In this document: piece by piece, positions 19,471 through 28,819 of the stretch
How the letters are laid out: the number at the start of each line of letters is the position of its first letter
How positions within the stretch are numbered: the stretch's first letter is position 1
Assembly: GCF_902459465.1 (NCBI RefSeq)
Contig: NC_047065.1
Span: 7,695,521-7,759,520 of the forward strand
Direction of reading: 5' to 3'
Length of the DNA: 64,000 nucleotides
From: Asterias rubens
Lineage: Eukaryota > Echinodermata > Asteroidea > Forcipulatida > Asteriidae
Translations under genes and position numbers: made by a program
Notes under the pieces: generated by a model
Databases searched by the model: none
What the model saw: only the letters and a program-made list of their open reading frames with translations
What the model was told of the DNA's origin: nothing

Positions 19471-20957
19471 TGAAAAGTGAGCCTGAACCATCAAATTTTT
19501 AAACTTCCTGTACATTAATGTTTATTAGTTTCATCATGTGACAAAATGTATGAATTTAATCTTTAAAAAAAAAAAGTAACAAGAAGTGTGATTTAATGCA
19601 GAAAACGTCATTTTCTATGAAAACCATTTTTTCCTAAAAATGTTTCCCAAAAATGTTTTTTTTTTCCTCGTGTACATTTTTCTAATTATTATTATTTTTT
19701 TTTAATGTATGTAAAAATATTACAATTGAGGGTATTTTGAAGTACTTTTTCAAAACAAAATTGAAAAAAAATAAACGTAGGGGAATGTACAGTTTTTTGT
19801 TTTTGTTGCAAAACACATGTCACACACGTAACAAAAACACATCAAAGTTTTAATAATAAAAAACCACAATGAAAGAAAAAATCATACTTCGTATTATAAA
19901 TAAGTTTAGTAGTCCCTACAATGTTATTAGAAAATTTAAATGAAAAAATCTCAAAATTCAGGAAAACACCAAAAAATAGAGTGGTCACACACGTTACGTT
20001 TATGTAACGTGTGTGACTGTCACGTGTGTGACCTATAAAAAGCCCTACTGTTTATGCACAAATCTACCTTCAATGCATGTTAGCACTGTTCATTGAACTT
20101 TCATGATGATGACCTAGAAATGTATAACATTGTAGCATTTATAGCATCTTGATCCAGATGAATGCAGGCTGTCTTTTGCAAGTGTGTGTTAAGTGTACTC
20201 ACTGAGTGTCAGGTTGTGGTTGTACAGCCAGGACAAGCTTGCAATTTCATGCAAGGCTAGAGGTAGAAATTCTGAAAATTAAGGTAAGGATAATTTACTT
20301 TTAATGGATGAATCGTTGTTTAGTATTTATACACTTCAATTATTGTTTAAATGTATGTAGTACAGGGTAGTTTAACTATCTACCTGCTTATATAACCTGG
20401 CTTAGAGAAACATGTACTTTACATGTAATATTTATTATTAGCAATTCATTGCAAGTTGTAAGATGGTCAATATAAATAAGGTGTGCATTGTAAACCTCTG
20501 TGTTTTTGTTGTTGTTGGTTTTTTATTGTTTTTTTTTTTTTTGCATTGTGATTAGGCTTCTTGATTAAGCCGACATCATACATGTTTGCATTTGTAGGTC
20601 CTTGGAAATGTTTTTCTGGTCTAGTGAAAAGTCCTCTGACCATCGACCTGATGTCGAGTGATGATACTGTAGGCATACATGTACCTCAAAAACTGCAAGT
20701 AAGTCAAGTTACATTTATGTACAGTACATAGATCTACACTGTAAAATAATGCTTGTGTTAAGGTCTTTCACTGTTAAGCACATGGGACTTAAATAGTAGA
20801 CTATGGTACACTCACATATTAAAGGATGGCTAGTATAAGTAAATGTATAATTAAGAGGGCTTTGTAAGGACTTGCTATATTTTACAATGTTTTGTGATTA
20901 AAAATTTAATAATCTGCAGGGGAAAAAGTACAGAGGATAAAGACATCAGCCGAGCGA
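19471..20957 (+). other. 5' non-coding part of the transposon
   Basis: AT-rich sequence with four GTCACACACGTNAC motifs, including a large imperfect palindrome at 19984-20032, then about 900 bp without coding sequence. A branch/acceptor-like 'aataatctgcag' at 20908-20919 lies just before the gene. From 20922 the transposase frame is already open ('EKVQRIKTSAER'), so a spliced 5' exon is likely, but I could not identify one in phase. Confidence 0.45.
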
Positions 20958-22976
20958 ATGAAAAAATGGAGAGAGAGGAAAGCAAAAAAAGACTCCCATT
21001 TCACAAAGAAAGAAAGCGCAAGAGTAGAGAGAGCCAGAAAAAAGAAAGTATCGGCAATGAAACACAAGGAAAAAACAAGATACAGGCAAGCTGCAGCCCT
21101 CAGAAAAAGAAAATCAAGAAAAGCACAAAAAGCTGAAAAGAATAACCCAGTTGAAAATCCAAAATCAAAGAAACCATACAAGTGCCCCCAGTCACTTGGG
21201 AAAGCAATAAGAAAGTCGATGTTGTCCCTTCCATCATCTCCCCGTAAACAGAAATTAGTGGTAGAAGGTGTTGCAAAAAGAGTTGGGGTCCCAGTGTCTC
21301 CTAATAGTCATGGTAGTGACCACAAAGTAGACAATAGAAATTATGGTTTATCCCATGCAACTGTAAAAGCAGTCAAAGACTTTTACTGTGATACTGGTAT
21401 TGTTTATACTAGTCCAGGGATGAAGGATGAGGTCACTGTGTGGGAAAATGGTGTCAAACACAGAATGCGTAGATACTATCTCACAATGTATCTGAAGGAA
21501 GCTTTTGCCTTATTTAAGGAGAAATATCCTGAATGTGTCATTGGATACTCCACATTTGCAAAACTTAGACCAAAGAATGTGTTTCTACTTAAAGATACCC
21601 CTGCTGATCAGTGCAAGTGTCGCATACATGAAAACTTCATACTGAAGATAGAAGCACTTGGGATCAAGTACACCAATGAGATTTGGGAAGTTTGTCTGTG
21701 TGATCCTAATGATTTGCAAGGCTCATGTTGGAAAGGGTTTTGCGACAACTGTCTTGGAAAGTTTGAGAGTGACCTAAATGAGCTTGACAAAAGTGTTGAT
21801 GTTGAATGGTATGAATGGAACAAAACTGATACTGGGCGTATTAGAAAAGAGAAAAGGAATGGATGTGTTGGAGAATTGGTGGAAAAACTCATTGAGGGTT
21901 TCCCTAACTATCAAGAGCATGTTCGTGTAAAAAGGGTTCAAGCTTACACCTTTGAAAGTGACAAGAATAACACACATGTCATACAGATAGATTTTGCAAT
22001 GGCATATTCCTGTGAATATCAGAATGAGATTCAGAGCGCCTTATGGTCAAGATCATCAGTTAATCTATTCACTGTGGCTATTTTCAACAAGGGTAAATGT
22101 AAAAGCTACCTAATTTGTACAGACAGTTCCGATAAGGGTAAAAACACAGTATGTACCTTTTTATGTTACCTGAATGATTTGATCCCGGCAGACAGTGATG
22201 TTATCATATACAGTGATGGGCCAAGTTCAGAGTTCAAAAACAAGTTTGCAATGAAAATTATCAACATCCTATCTGAGCAAAATAACCGCACTGTCTGGTG
22301 GAAGTATTTTGCCACCTCCCACGGCAAAGGCATTGTTGACGGCATTGGGGGTAGGGCAAAAAGTATGGTCAGACGGGCAGTAATGAGCAAAGGCCCTAAA
22401 GCTCCTGTTGTTCAGTCATCTGCTGACTTTGTAAAAATAGCTGAAAACCTCATGACTGACACAGAAGTGGTTCATGTTTCTCAAGCAGAAATCGACCACA
22501 ATATTGAGCTGAACCACCCCTGGGATAATGTCCTTCCAATACCAGGAATTCAAAAAATGCATGAAGCAAAAGCAAGTCCAAATGGCAATGTTGAACTGTG
22601 GCATACATCAGGGGACCATGTTGAGCCTGAAGTAACAATCACTTATACAAAACATGAACCTGATCAGGAAGCTCCACTAACATGTTCTCTCCCTCCATGC
22701 CATCAAGAGGATGACCAGCTATGTAGGTTTAGTGTAGGAGACTGGGTTCTTGTTGAATATGATGGCATTGAGTATCCAGGTAAAGTTGAGTCAATCGTCA
22801 ATAACAACATTGAGGTTGATGCAATGGAAAAATCTGGGGGGTACTGGAAATGGCCATCAAAGAACAGGGATCTTTTGTTTTACACCCTAGATAAGGTTTT
22901 GAGGACAATTTCTCCTCCTGATGTGGCAGGGAGCCGTGGGCAATATAAGTTTGCAGATGTCAGAAGTGAAAAATAA
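20958..22976 (+). CDS. Transposase-like protein of an invertebrate DNA transposon, intact
   Basis: A single open frame of 672 codons. Residues 1-75 are extremely basic ('MKKWRERKAKK', many RKKK runs) with a bZIP-like look, suggesting DNA or nuclear targeting. A cysteine cluster follows in the middle ('CKCRIHENF'; 'CLCDPND'; 'CDNCLGKFESDL'). The probable catalytic core has acidic motifs in order: 'IQIDFAMAYSCEYQNEIQSA', 'VIIYSDGPSSEFKNKF' and 'YFATSHGKGIVDGIGG'. This layout (D, then SDGPxxxxKN, then HGKGxxDGxGG) is one I know from multi-copy aquatic animal proteins that behave like DDE-type transposases. A C-terminal 'CRFSVGDWVLVEYDGIEYPG' resembles a chromatin-reader (Tudor/SH3-like) barrel. 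The start may lie further upstream in a spliced exon. Being uninterrupted, it is the best candidate for a recently active transposase here. Superfamily not assigned. Confidence 0.7.
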   Translation: MKKWRERKAKKDSHFTKKESARVERARKKKVSAMKHKEKTRYRQAAALRKRKSRKAQKAEKNNPVENPKSKKPYKCPQSLGKAIRKSMLSLPSSPRKQKLVVEGVAKRVGVPVSPNSHGSDHKVDNRNYGLSHATVKAVKDFYCDTGIVYTSPGMKDEVTVWENGVKHRMRRYYLTMYLKEAFALFKEKYPECVIGYSTFAKLRPKNVFLLKDTPADQCKCRIHENFILKIEALGIKYTNEIWEVCLCDPNDLQGSCWKGFCDNCLGKFESDLNELDKSVDVEWYEWNKTDTGRIRKEKRNGCVGELVEKLIEGFPNYQEHVRVKRVQAYTFESDKNNTHVIQIDFAMAYSCEYQNEIQSALWSRSSVNLFTVAIFNKGKCKSYLICTDSSDKGKNTVCTFLCYLNDLIPADSDVIIYSDGPSSEFKNKFAMKIINILSEQNNRTVWWKYFATSHGKGIVDGIGGRAKSMVRRAVMSKGPKAPVVQSSADFVKIAENLMTDTEVVHVSQAEIDHNIELNHPWDNVLPIPGIQKMHEAKASPNGNVELWHTSGDHVEPEVTITYTKHEPDQEAPLTCSLPPCHQEDDQLCRFSVGDWVLVEYDGIEYPGKVESIVNNNIEVDAMEKSGGYWKWPSKNRDLLFYTLDKVLRTISPPDVAGSRGQYKFADVRSEK

Positions 22977-22989
22977 TTTGAAAAAATAG

Positions 22990-23290
22990 TATGTTCTAAC
23001 TTGAACACGTTTGATGCTGGATACTTGATTCAATGTGAAGTTCCAACCTGAACACTTTTTATTTAATGCTGGATACTTGATTAAATGTGAAGTTCCAACC
23101 TGAACACTTTTTAATTAATGCTGGATACTTGATTTAATGTGAATTTCCAACCTAAACACTTTTGAATTAATGCTGGATACTTGATTTAATGTGAAGTTCC
23201 AACCTGAACACCTTTTGAATTAATGCTGGATACTTAATTCAAGTTCCAAACTGAACACTTTTTAATTAATGCTGGATACTTGACTTCATA
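22990..23290. repeat. Tandem repeat, about 52-60 bp unit, six copies
   Basis: Each unit contains 'gttccaacctgaacac' and 'taatgctggatacttgat'. The units follow the transposase stop codon directly and lie inside the transposon. Copies differ by point changes and short length variation in a T tract. Confidence 0.85.
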
Positions 23291-23998
23291 AATGAACATA
23301 CATTTTTAAAGTTTTACTCTTTTGTCAATTCAAATTTATCTTTCTTTGTAAATGAATTTTTAATGTATTAATGAATGTTTTAACTGAATTCAAATGGATG
23401 TTTGTAATTCGTCTTCTGGGCAGTGAGATTTAAATGTTTTTTTATTAACCACAATAGTAGTAATAAATATTATTCAACCTTTCAAAACCTTTCATAGGTC
23501 CTTTTGTTTAGACAATTTTATTAACTTTCAAAACCTCTTGGCCCATCCTTTTTAGAGTTCCAACAGTTTTGTAGAACGTTAGTTGCACAGAACAAAGCAG
23601 GATTTTAATTAAAATAAAAAAAGTGTTATAAAAAATTGTTTTGAACTACATTTTGTTTCTCAGTGCATTTTGTTTTGGTCTGTAGTTATTCTTGTCCTGT
23701 ATTTATGACAAAATTCCCACTGAGGAACAAGTGAGCCAATGGTCACACACGTTACGTAGTTTCTGGTCACACACGTAACGACACTATTTTTCGTGCCACA
23801 TTGAAAAAACAAAAAATGAACTCAGATGACTGTGGCCATACATGTGGCCAATGTCTCTTCTCTCTGTCTATAGGAATGAAAAAAGTTGAAGGTCAGCCAA
23901 ATCACAGAGTTTAAAGAAAGAAAACGCAGAGCTAGAGCAGAAATTCTTTTCAAAATACTACGCTTCAAAAATGCTTCCAAATGTCACACACGTGACGG
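23291..23998. other. 3' non-coding part of the transposon
   Basis: AT-rich sequence with three direct GTCACACACGTNAC motifs, the last next to the right terminal repeat. No gene recognised. Confidence 0.45.
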
Positions 23999-24010
23999 GA
24001 GAATGGCCCT

Positions 24011-25122
24011 ATTGCAGCCAGAGTTAGACGAGCAGAAAAAATGGAAGACCTACATCGTCCTGGAAATGAGGCAAAAAGAAGAGAGCATTGTTTTCATTTC
24101 CTGGCTCTATAAATGCTATACCACACTGAAGAACAAACCTATTGATGTACAAATCATTTTCCCTTTGAGTTTGATATTGATTTAGAAGCATGTCTGTAGA
24201 AATCCAGCACTTGTATGCCTACTTTGTTTAATGCTTGATGTTTTCTTTGAATTTCAGGACTCGTGCAGGTGTGCCCCTTATGCACAGCGCACACGTGAGA
24301 TCTGTCTTGCTAACCAGAGAATGCTGAGGCAAATCCTTACTTTACTCAATGCAGACCAGACATGCCAGAGCAGCACAACGTTTTCCGACCATCATGATGA
24401 AGAGGCCCACATAGTAGACAATGAGGAGACACCCCCAAAAGAAGTTCCGGAGAATAACTTTGACATGTCGTCGACAAAGATTTTTGCTTTAAGAAAGACA
24501 AGCTCATCCATCCCCAACCTGGCACTGCTGCTTGTCCGTCAACTATTCACAGAAGAGGAAACGGCTTCAATTGCCGTGGAGTGAAAGGGACAAATCAACT
24601 GGACGGCACACGAATGAACTTTCTTAAAAAAGCGTATGCCTCAGTTTCACCTGGGTCCTACATGTATGATGTGTATTGGAAAAAACAGTGTGTGGCAGCT
24701 ATAGATGAAGGTTGTAGGAGGCTGAAGAGATCAAAAGTAAGGTTGAATTTAAGCTAGTTCCCCCTTTTTGTTATATCAACCACACTAATTTTTTTATCAC
24801 AACTTATCAAATAACACGAGTGTACATGTAGTTGTCAAGGGGAAATCCCAGGCTGAGCAATATTTTGAGAAACACGTGCAGGACGTCACAGACCCTCATT
24901 GGGCAACACATTCGGTTGTCACTTTTCATGAATGAAGTGGGCGAGATCAAGTCGTTGAAACATGGGCTGGCTGGCTCGTAATTGTGTAGGCACCAGGTGC
25001 AATACAACGTGTCAACAACACAATTAACTGTAAATCTCCAGTATAAGCAACGCAAGGGAAGCGAGCTGAGAAAATCGCCTCAAAATGTGCTGTGCCAAAA
25101 CGTCATTTTTGTAAAGAAAATA
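24011..25122 (+). repeat. BEN-exon repeat, copy 3
   Basis: Nearly identical to 13551-14662, same orientation, 10.46 kb downstream. It starts at the first base after the transposon's right terminal repeat. The exon frame (24257-24740) again has 'DSCRCAPYAQRTREICLANQ', 'LVRQLFTEEE', an in-frame TGA (24582-24584), and 'WKKQCVAAIDEGCRRLKRSK' with a gtaagg donor. One substitution changes 'DMSPTK' to 'DMSSTK'. Confidence 0.85.
24259..24737 (+). pseudogene. BEN-domain exon, copy 3 (in-frame TGA)
   Basis: Splice acceptor aatttcag precedes 24259. The coding content matches copy 1, including the TGA after 'ASIAVE' and the closing Cys-Ala-Ile..Cys-Arg-Arg motif of BEN domains. In this copy the residue after the stop is followed by 'KGTNQLDG' instead of 'KGKNQLDG'. 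Confidence 0.65.
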
Positions 25123-25325
25123 TGAATTTCCTGAGTTCATAGAGTGGAAATAATGACACAAGACACAGGTGTGGTATTTTATTAAATATTCATAGTGAAA
25201 TTTAATTATTTTAGTGAGGTGTATAAACCTCCAAATGATCGACAGCGATGTTTTTGTTATGGTTACAGTACTACATGTACAGCTGTTGTATTGATCAGAA
25301 CAGTTTTATGCATCAATGATTGCCA
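25123..25325. other. Unassigned AT-rich sequence
   Basis: No recognised feature between the BEN repeat and the GC-rich block. Confidence 0.35.
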
Positions 25326-25327
25326 AA

Positions 25328-25520
25328 CAAAGGCCCCCGTTGAGCCCACGAAGCTGTTTGCGGGTTGCGGGGGCCATTTGCGAGGCCCCGCCAATCTCTT
25401 GCGTGGTCCCTGTTACTTTTCTCGTGGGCCCCCTTACCCCCGCGGGTATTTTGCGAGGGTCCCCGCCACGTACTCGTTGCCCCTCGCGGGTTACCCTCGG
25501 GGGCTTGGAATTACTTGCGG
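25328..25520. other. GC-rich block of unusual composition
   Basis: This is a roughly 190-bp island of G/C runs ('gcgggttgcgggggcc', 'cccttacccccgcgggta', 'cgcgggttaccctcggggg') in an otherwise AT-rich region. It shows internal similarity among GCGGGT/GGGGGCC words but no clean period and no plausible protein. Confidence 0.6.
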
Positions 25521-25524
25521 CTGG

Positions 25525-25815
25525 TGCTGTAGCTCAAAATGCAAAGAGACAGAGAGAATACAGAGCAAAGGAAGCAGAAGAGAAAAAGAACTGGGCAGAC
25601 AAAAGCAAAAGACCTGTGAAAAGGACCAGAGCTGAAATGGATTAAGAAGCAAATTGAAAAGAAATACAAGCTGCAAAGAAGAGAGAGAGCAAAGGGCTAG
25701 ACTACCAGATGGGAAGAAGCAAGAACAGGTTTTGCAAAAAAGACGTCAGAAGAGAAGCCAAGAAAAAGAAGAGCGTATCAGGCAGCAACAAATGATTCAG
25801 GAACACAAGTTTTCT
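25525..25815 (+). pseudogene. Basic, Arg/Lys/Glu-rich fragment resembling a transposase N-terminus
   Basis: The reading 'NAKRQREYRAKEAEEKKNWA' is followed by 'KRPVKRTRAEM', stop, then 'KKREQRARLPDGKKQEQVLQ' in a neighbouring frame. The 'xxRQREYRxK' pattern resembles the basic N-termini of transposases of the type encoded at 20958. The match is composition-driven, so I hold it loosely. Confidence 0.3.
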
Positions 25816-25889
25816 TAAAGGGTGCAAACTTATTGCATTTTAAGAAAGTTATTTTGTAGGCAACTCAGCAATAGTGTGATTGTTTAGTT

Positions 25890-26330
25890 CGACAGGTACT
25901 GCAGCGTATGCAGGAACATGGCATGAAGCTACGACCCGGTAAGTGCTCCCTTTTCCAGCCTCAAGTAAAATACCTTGGACGTATCGTCTCTGAGCATGGC
26001 CACTGCATGGATCCTAAAGAAACAGCTGCCCTTCAGGCTCTGAGACAAGAACGCCCATCGACGATTACCGAAGTACAACAGATCCTTGGTCTTCTTGGCT
26101 ACTATAGACGTTATGTACCTAACTTCTCCAAACAAGCTTGAGTTCTATACGACCTCCTGAAGCAAGACATCTGCATGGTCTACCTTGACGATGTTCTCAT
26201 CTACAGTACCTCTTTTGAAGATTATGTTGAGAGGGTTCAAAAGGTCCAGCAGCGTATGCAAGAACATGGTGCGAAGCTGCGACCTGCGAACCCCACTAAA
26301 TTTCAACATGCGAGTGAGTAAGGACTCAGT
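25890..26330 (+). pseudogene. Rearranged Ty3/gypsy reverse transcriptase fragments
   Basis: The first piece (25890-26155) reads 'RMQEHGMKLRPGKCSLFQPQ', 'YLGRIVSEHG' and 'ILGLLGYYRRYVPNFSKQA', the C-terminal RT/connection region. The second (26160-26320) reads 'DICMVYLDDVLIYSTSFEDY' and 'QQRMQEHGAKLRP', which contains the catalytic YLDD and should precede the first. The shared 'RMQEHGxKLRP' shows a direct duplication with reversed order. A stop at 26139-26141 and further decay make it non-functional. Confidence 0.8.
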
Positions 26331-26455
26331 ACGTGACCAGCACATGTAAATACATCTCCCAAGACATCTCTCATTCACAAAATGTCTTCCAAGCTGAGCC
26401 AAACTTCCAGAAAGAGCCTTTGCAAGAGTCGATTCCTATTCAAGACAGTTCAAGA

Positions 26456-26625
26456 CAGTAGAAATACCTACAACACCCGGGTCTTCCTCTCACACTGCTG
26501 ATTTTCCAGGTCCGAATCTCTGCCTTGCGGCAACCGATCACAGTAGAAATACCTACAACACCCGGGTCTTCCTCTCACACTGCTGATTTTCCAGGTCCGA
26601 ATCTCTGCCTTGCGGCAACCGATCA
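26456..26625. repeat. Perfect 85-bp tandem duplication
   Basis: Two head-to-tail copies (26456-26540 and 26541-26625) begin 'cagtagaaatacctacaac' and end 'gcggcaaccgatca'. I see no difference between them. Confidence 0.9.
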
Positions 26626-27135
26626 CTGATCGACCGCTGGAAAGACGATTTGAACAAGGTTATCCCGAAATGTCCAAAAGTCAACACAGCAAAGAAACAT
26701 CTACATCGGTAGACTTTGATTTTGCTAAATCCCTAGCTGCAACCGTGTCAAGACCAAGACACCACCCGCATACATAGTCTCCCAGTCAAGACCATCTAGT
26801 TGTCTACGACGAAGATTTCAAGGAAACTTGGAAAAACCTAGAGGCACATGTGGGTCTTGCTTTTGCAAAATTGACCCTTGATCAATACCAGAAGTTCAAA
26901 TCAGATATCGAGCAACGACTAACAGAGGCCAAGGAAAGTTCCACCTCAAAGCTGGACACACATTTTAAGACCTAGGAAGAACTAACCACAGTGAAGAAGC
27001 TGTTTAGTTTCTTTTCGAGACCGAAGCAAGCTCCAGGCAAAGGCCTCAAGCGAAAGAGAGAAAATAGCCACTGACTTTTTAAACAACAAAACCACCAGTC
27101 TTTTTCAAGACCAACCCATCTTCCAAAGAGCGATT
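26626..27135 (+). pseudogene. Decayed coding-like sequence of unknown family
   Basis: A frame at about 26797-26974 reads 'LVVYDEDFKETWKNLEAHVG', 'LTLDQYQKFKSDIEQRL' and 'KESSTSKLDTHFKT', then stops. 'KKLFSFFSRPKQAPGKGLKR' follows. Composition is protein-like and helical. It may be a remnant of the same gypsy element or of another transposon. I do not recognise it. Confidence 0.35.
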
Positions 27136-27923
27136 CAAACCATTGTTTAAACTGTGTCTATAATTAAAATATTTTGCTATTACTTGTGTACATTTTTGGT
27201 AGCGCATGATTGTGCTTTCTTTTCAGTCGTTTGAATGCCTCAAAGTAAAAAACGAATCTACATTGTATTTGTGTTTTTGCCTCTTTGGAGCCTATAAACT
27301 GCGAATCCCAAAAGTAAAAATAGCCGATAATTTCATTACATAATTTGAAGGTCATTTCTTTACTGTTAAAAGTGTTCTTTGCAGAGATAAAGATTAATTT
27401 TATGCCAGGCAGTGTTCATGTCACACGGGTAAAAACAACTTTTGTTAACGACAGTTGTTGTGTCTTACATGGGATTAGTTAACAAATTTGTTTTTCCCCC
27501 ACCATTTACGGTGTGAAGTTACTGTGTAGATCTACGTAGATTTGTTAGTATACAACGACTTGATGAACTTCATTACTAGCGACCTGTTTCTTAACACATT
27601 TGCTTTTTTTCCTGAAGTCTATGAGAGTAAACTGATCGTTACCTTAACTAGTTCTTTTCAGAGCCACCACAACTCCTTGGGGAGAAATGTGACTCTCCAT
27701 GCAAAAAACAGACACTTCCTGCCAAAAATTATGATTTATTTGCTCAGCATTTAGATTTGTTCACCATTTGTTTTGTTGATATCATATTTGGTGTTAAGCT
27801 TCTTTTTTGTACAGCGCCTTTGAGCAACATATTGGAAATTTGGCGCGTTATGAATCCAGGTATTGTTTTTTAGACATTATTATAGATGAGAATAGAAGCT
27901 TTATAACACCTACAAGGACTGTC
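27136..27923. other. Intergenic sequence with a LINE-like 3' end
   Basis: Mostly AT-rich. Around 27805-27880 'gtacagcgcctttgagcaac' and 'ggcgcgttatgaat' resemble the common 3' end of LINEs and SINEs in this window. No gene seen. Confidence 0.4.
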
Positions 27924-28090
27924 GTCGATTTCACAAAACTCTTCCTAACTTAAGATTAATCTTATGACTTAGGAAGAGTCCCAACCCTGCACTGCAGCAT
28001 GCAGACACTAAGATTAATCCTAAGTAAGGACGATTTACTCGTCCTCGAGTTAATAAGACGAGTCCCAACTCTTTGTGAAATCGACCCCTG
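27924..28090. repeat. Palindromic MITE, 'GTCGATTTCACAAA' family, copy 1
   Basis: The ends are inverted: 'gtcgatttcacaaaactctt' at the left and 'aactctttgtgaaatcgac' at the right, with matching inner 'taagattaatctta' and 'actcgtcct' blocks. Related copies are at 33241-33320 and 43414-43557. Confidence 0.75.
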
Positions 28091-28305
28091 ATATCAAAGG
28101 TATTCTTTAACATTGAGTGTTTCAGAAATCAAATCACATTGGTATCATGCTTGATGTTTCAAATCTCTTCACTTGCAACGCAATTTCAATATTTCCAAGA
28201 AGTGTCTGGTTTTGGCATGGAGCATCCCATTTAAAGAATCTTGCGACAAATTATTCTTTTATAGATTGGGTTCTCAAAAGTTTCAAATGATAAGTTATAA
28301 AAAGG

Positions 28306-28652
28306 GTTGAAGGCACTAAACATGTTTGGTAATTGTCAAAGAACTGTATCTCAACATATGCATAAAATAACAAGCCTGTGAAAATTGGTTATTGAAGTTG
28401 CAAGAAAATTATGATAGCAAAAACATCCTTGTACAAAATAGTGTGCTTTCAGATAGGAATAAAAGGCTTCTGGCCAGAAGTCCTGGATTGTTTTAGTGAG
28501 AAATGACCTCTTTCTCAAAAACTTTGTTCCTTCAGAGGGAGTCGTTTCTCACAATGTTTTATACTACCAATAGCTCTCCGTTGCTCGTTACCAAGTAAGG
28601 TTTTATGCTAATACACACTTTGAGTAATAACCAACTGGTGCAGTGCCTTTAA
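28306..28652. repeat. MITE family 'CAGTGGACACTATTGGTAATT', diverged copy
   Basis: Shares 'ggtaattgtcaaag', 'tctcaacatatgcataaaat', 'gggagtcgtttctcacaatg' and 'ttaccaagtaaggttttatg' with the better preserved copies at 62531 and 63259. The termini are degraded. It lies just beyond the 3' end of NGDN. Confidence 0.7.
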
Positions 28653-28785
28653 GAATCATAATTTGTGGTTAACCTCCAATGATGCCCCACATCTCCAATA
28701 ACTATAATGTCAAGAGTGAACCTCAATGTAACAGCTCAATGTTACATCTGAACATTTTCTGCATCAAAGATGAACAGGGTACCTA

Positions 28786-28791
28786 TTTATT
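28786..28791 (-). promoter_or_regulatory. NGDN: Candidate polyadenylation signal of NGDN
   Basis: AATAAA on the minus strand, about 30 bp downstream of the NGDN stop codon. A more distal signal would also be possible. Confidence 0.4.
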
Positions 28792-28819
28792 TTCCATCTT
28801 CACAGTCCCTCTAGGGTCT

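Larger units (their letters stand above)
19459..24010 (+). mobile_element. DNA transposon with 12-bp TIRs and an open transposase-like gene
   Basis: The left end AGGGCCATTCTC (19459-19470) is matched exactly by the inverted right end (23999-24010). Between them lie an open 672-codon gene (20958-22976) and seven copies of GTCACACACGTNAC: four on the left (19819-19832, 19984-19997, then inverted at 20004-20017 and 20019-20032) and three on the right (23742-23755, 23766-23779, 23983-23996). The last ends 2 bp before the right TIR. Iterated subterminal motifs of this kind usually bind transposase. The outer flanks are different repeats (unit B; BEN copy 3) and no target duplication is visible, so the ends should be regarded as probable. 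Confidence 0.65.

Noticed and set aside
20651..20698. Possible 5' exon 'MSSDDTVGIHVPQKLQ' with gtaagt donor before the transposase gene
   Set aside because: It ends in phase 0, but the acceptor at 20918-20919 leaves two bases before the transposase frame, so joining gives an early stop.
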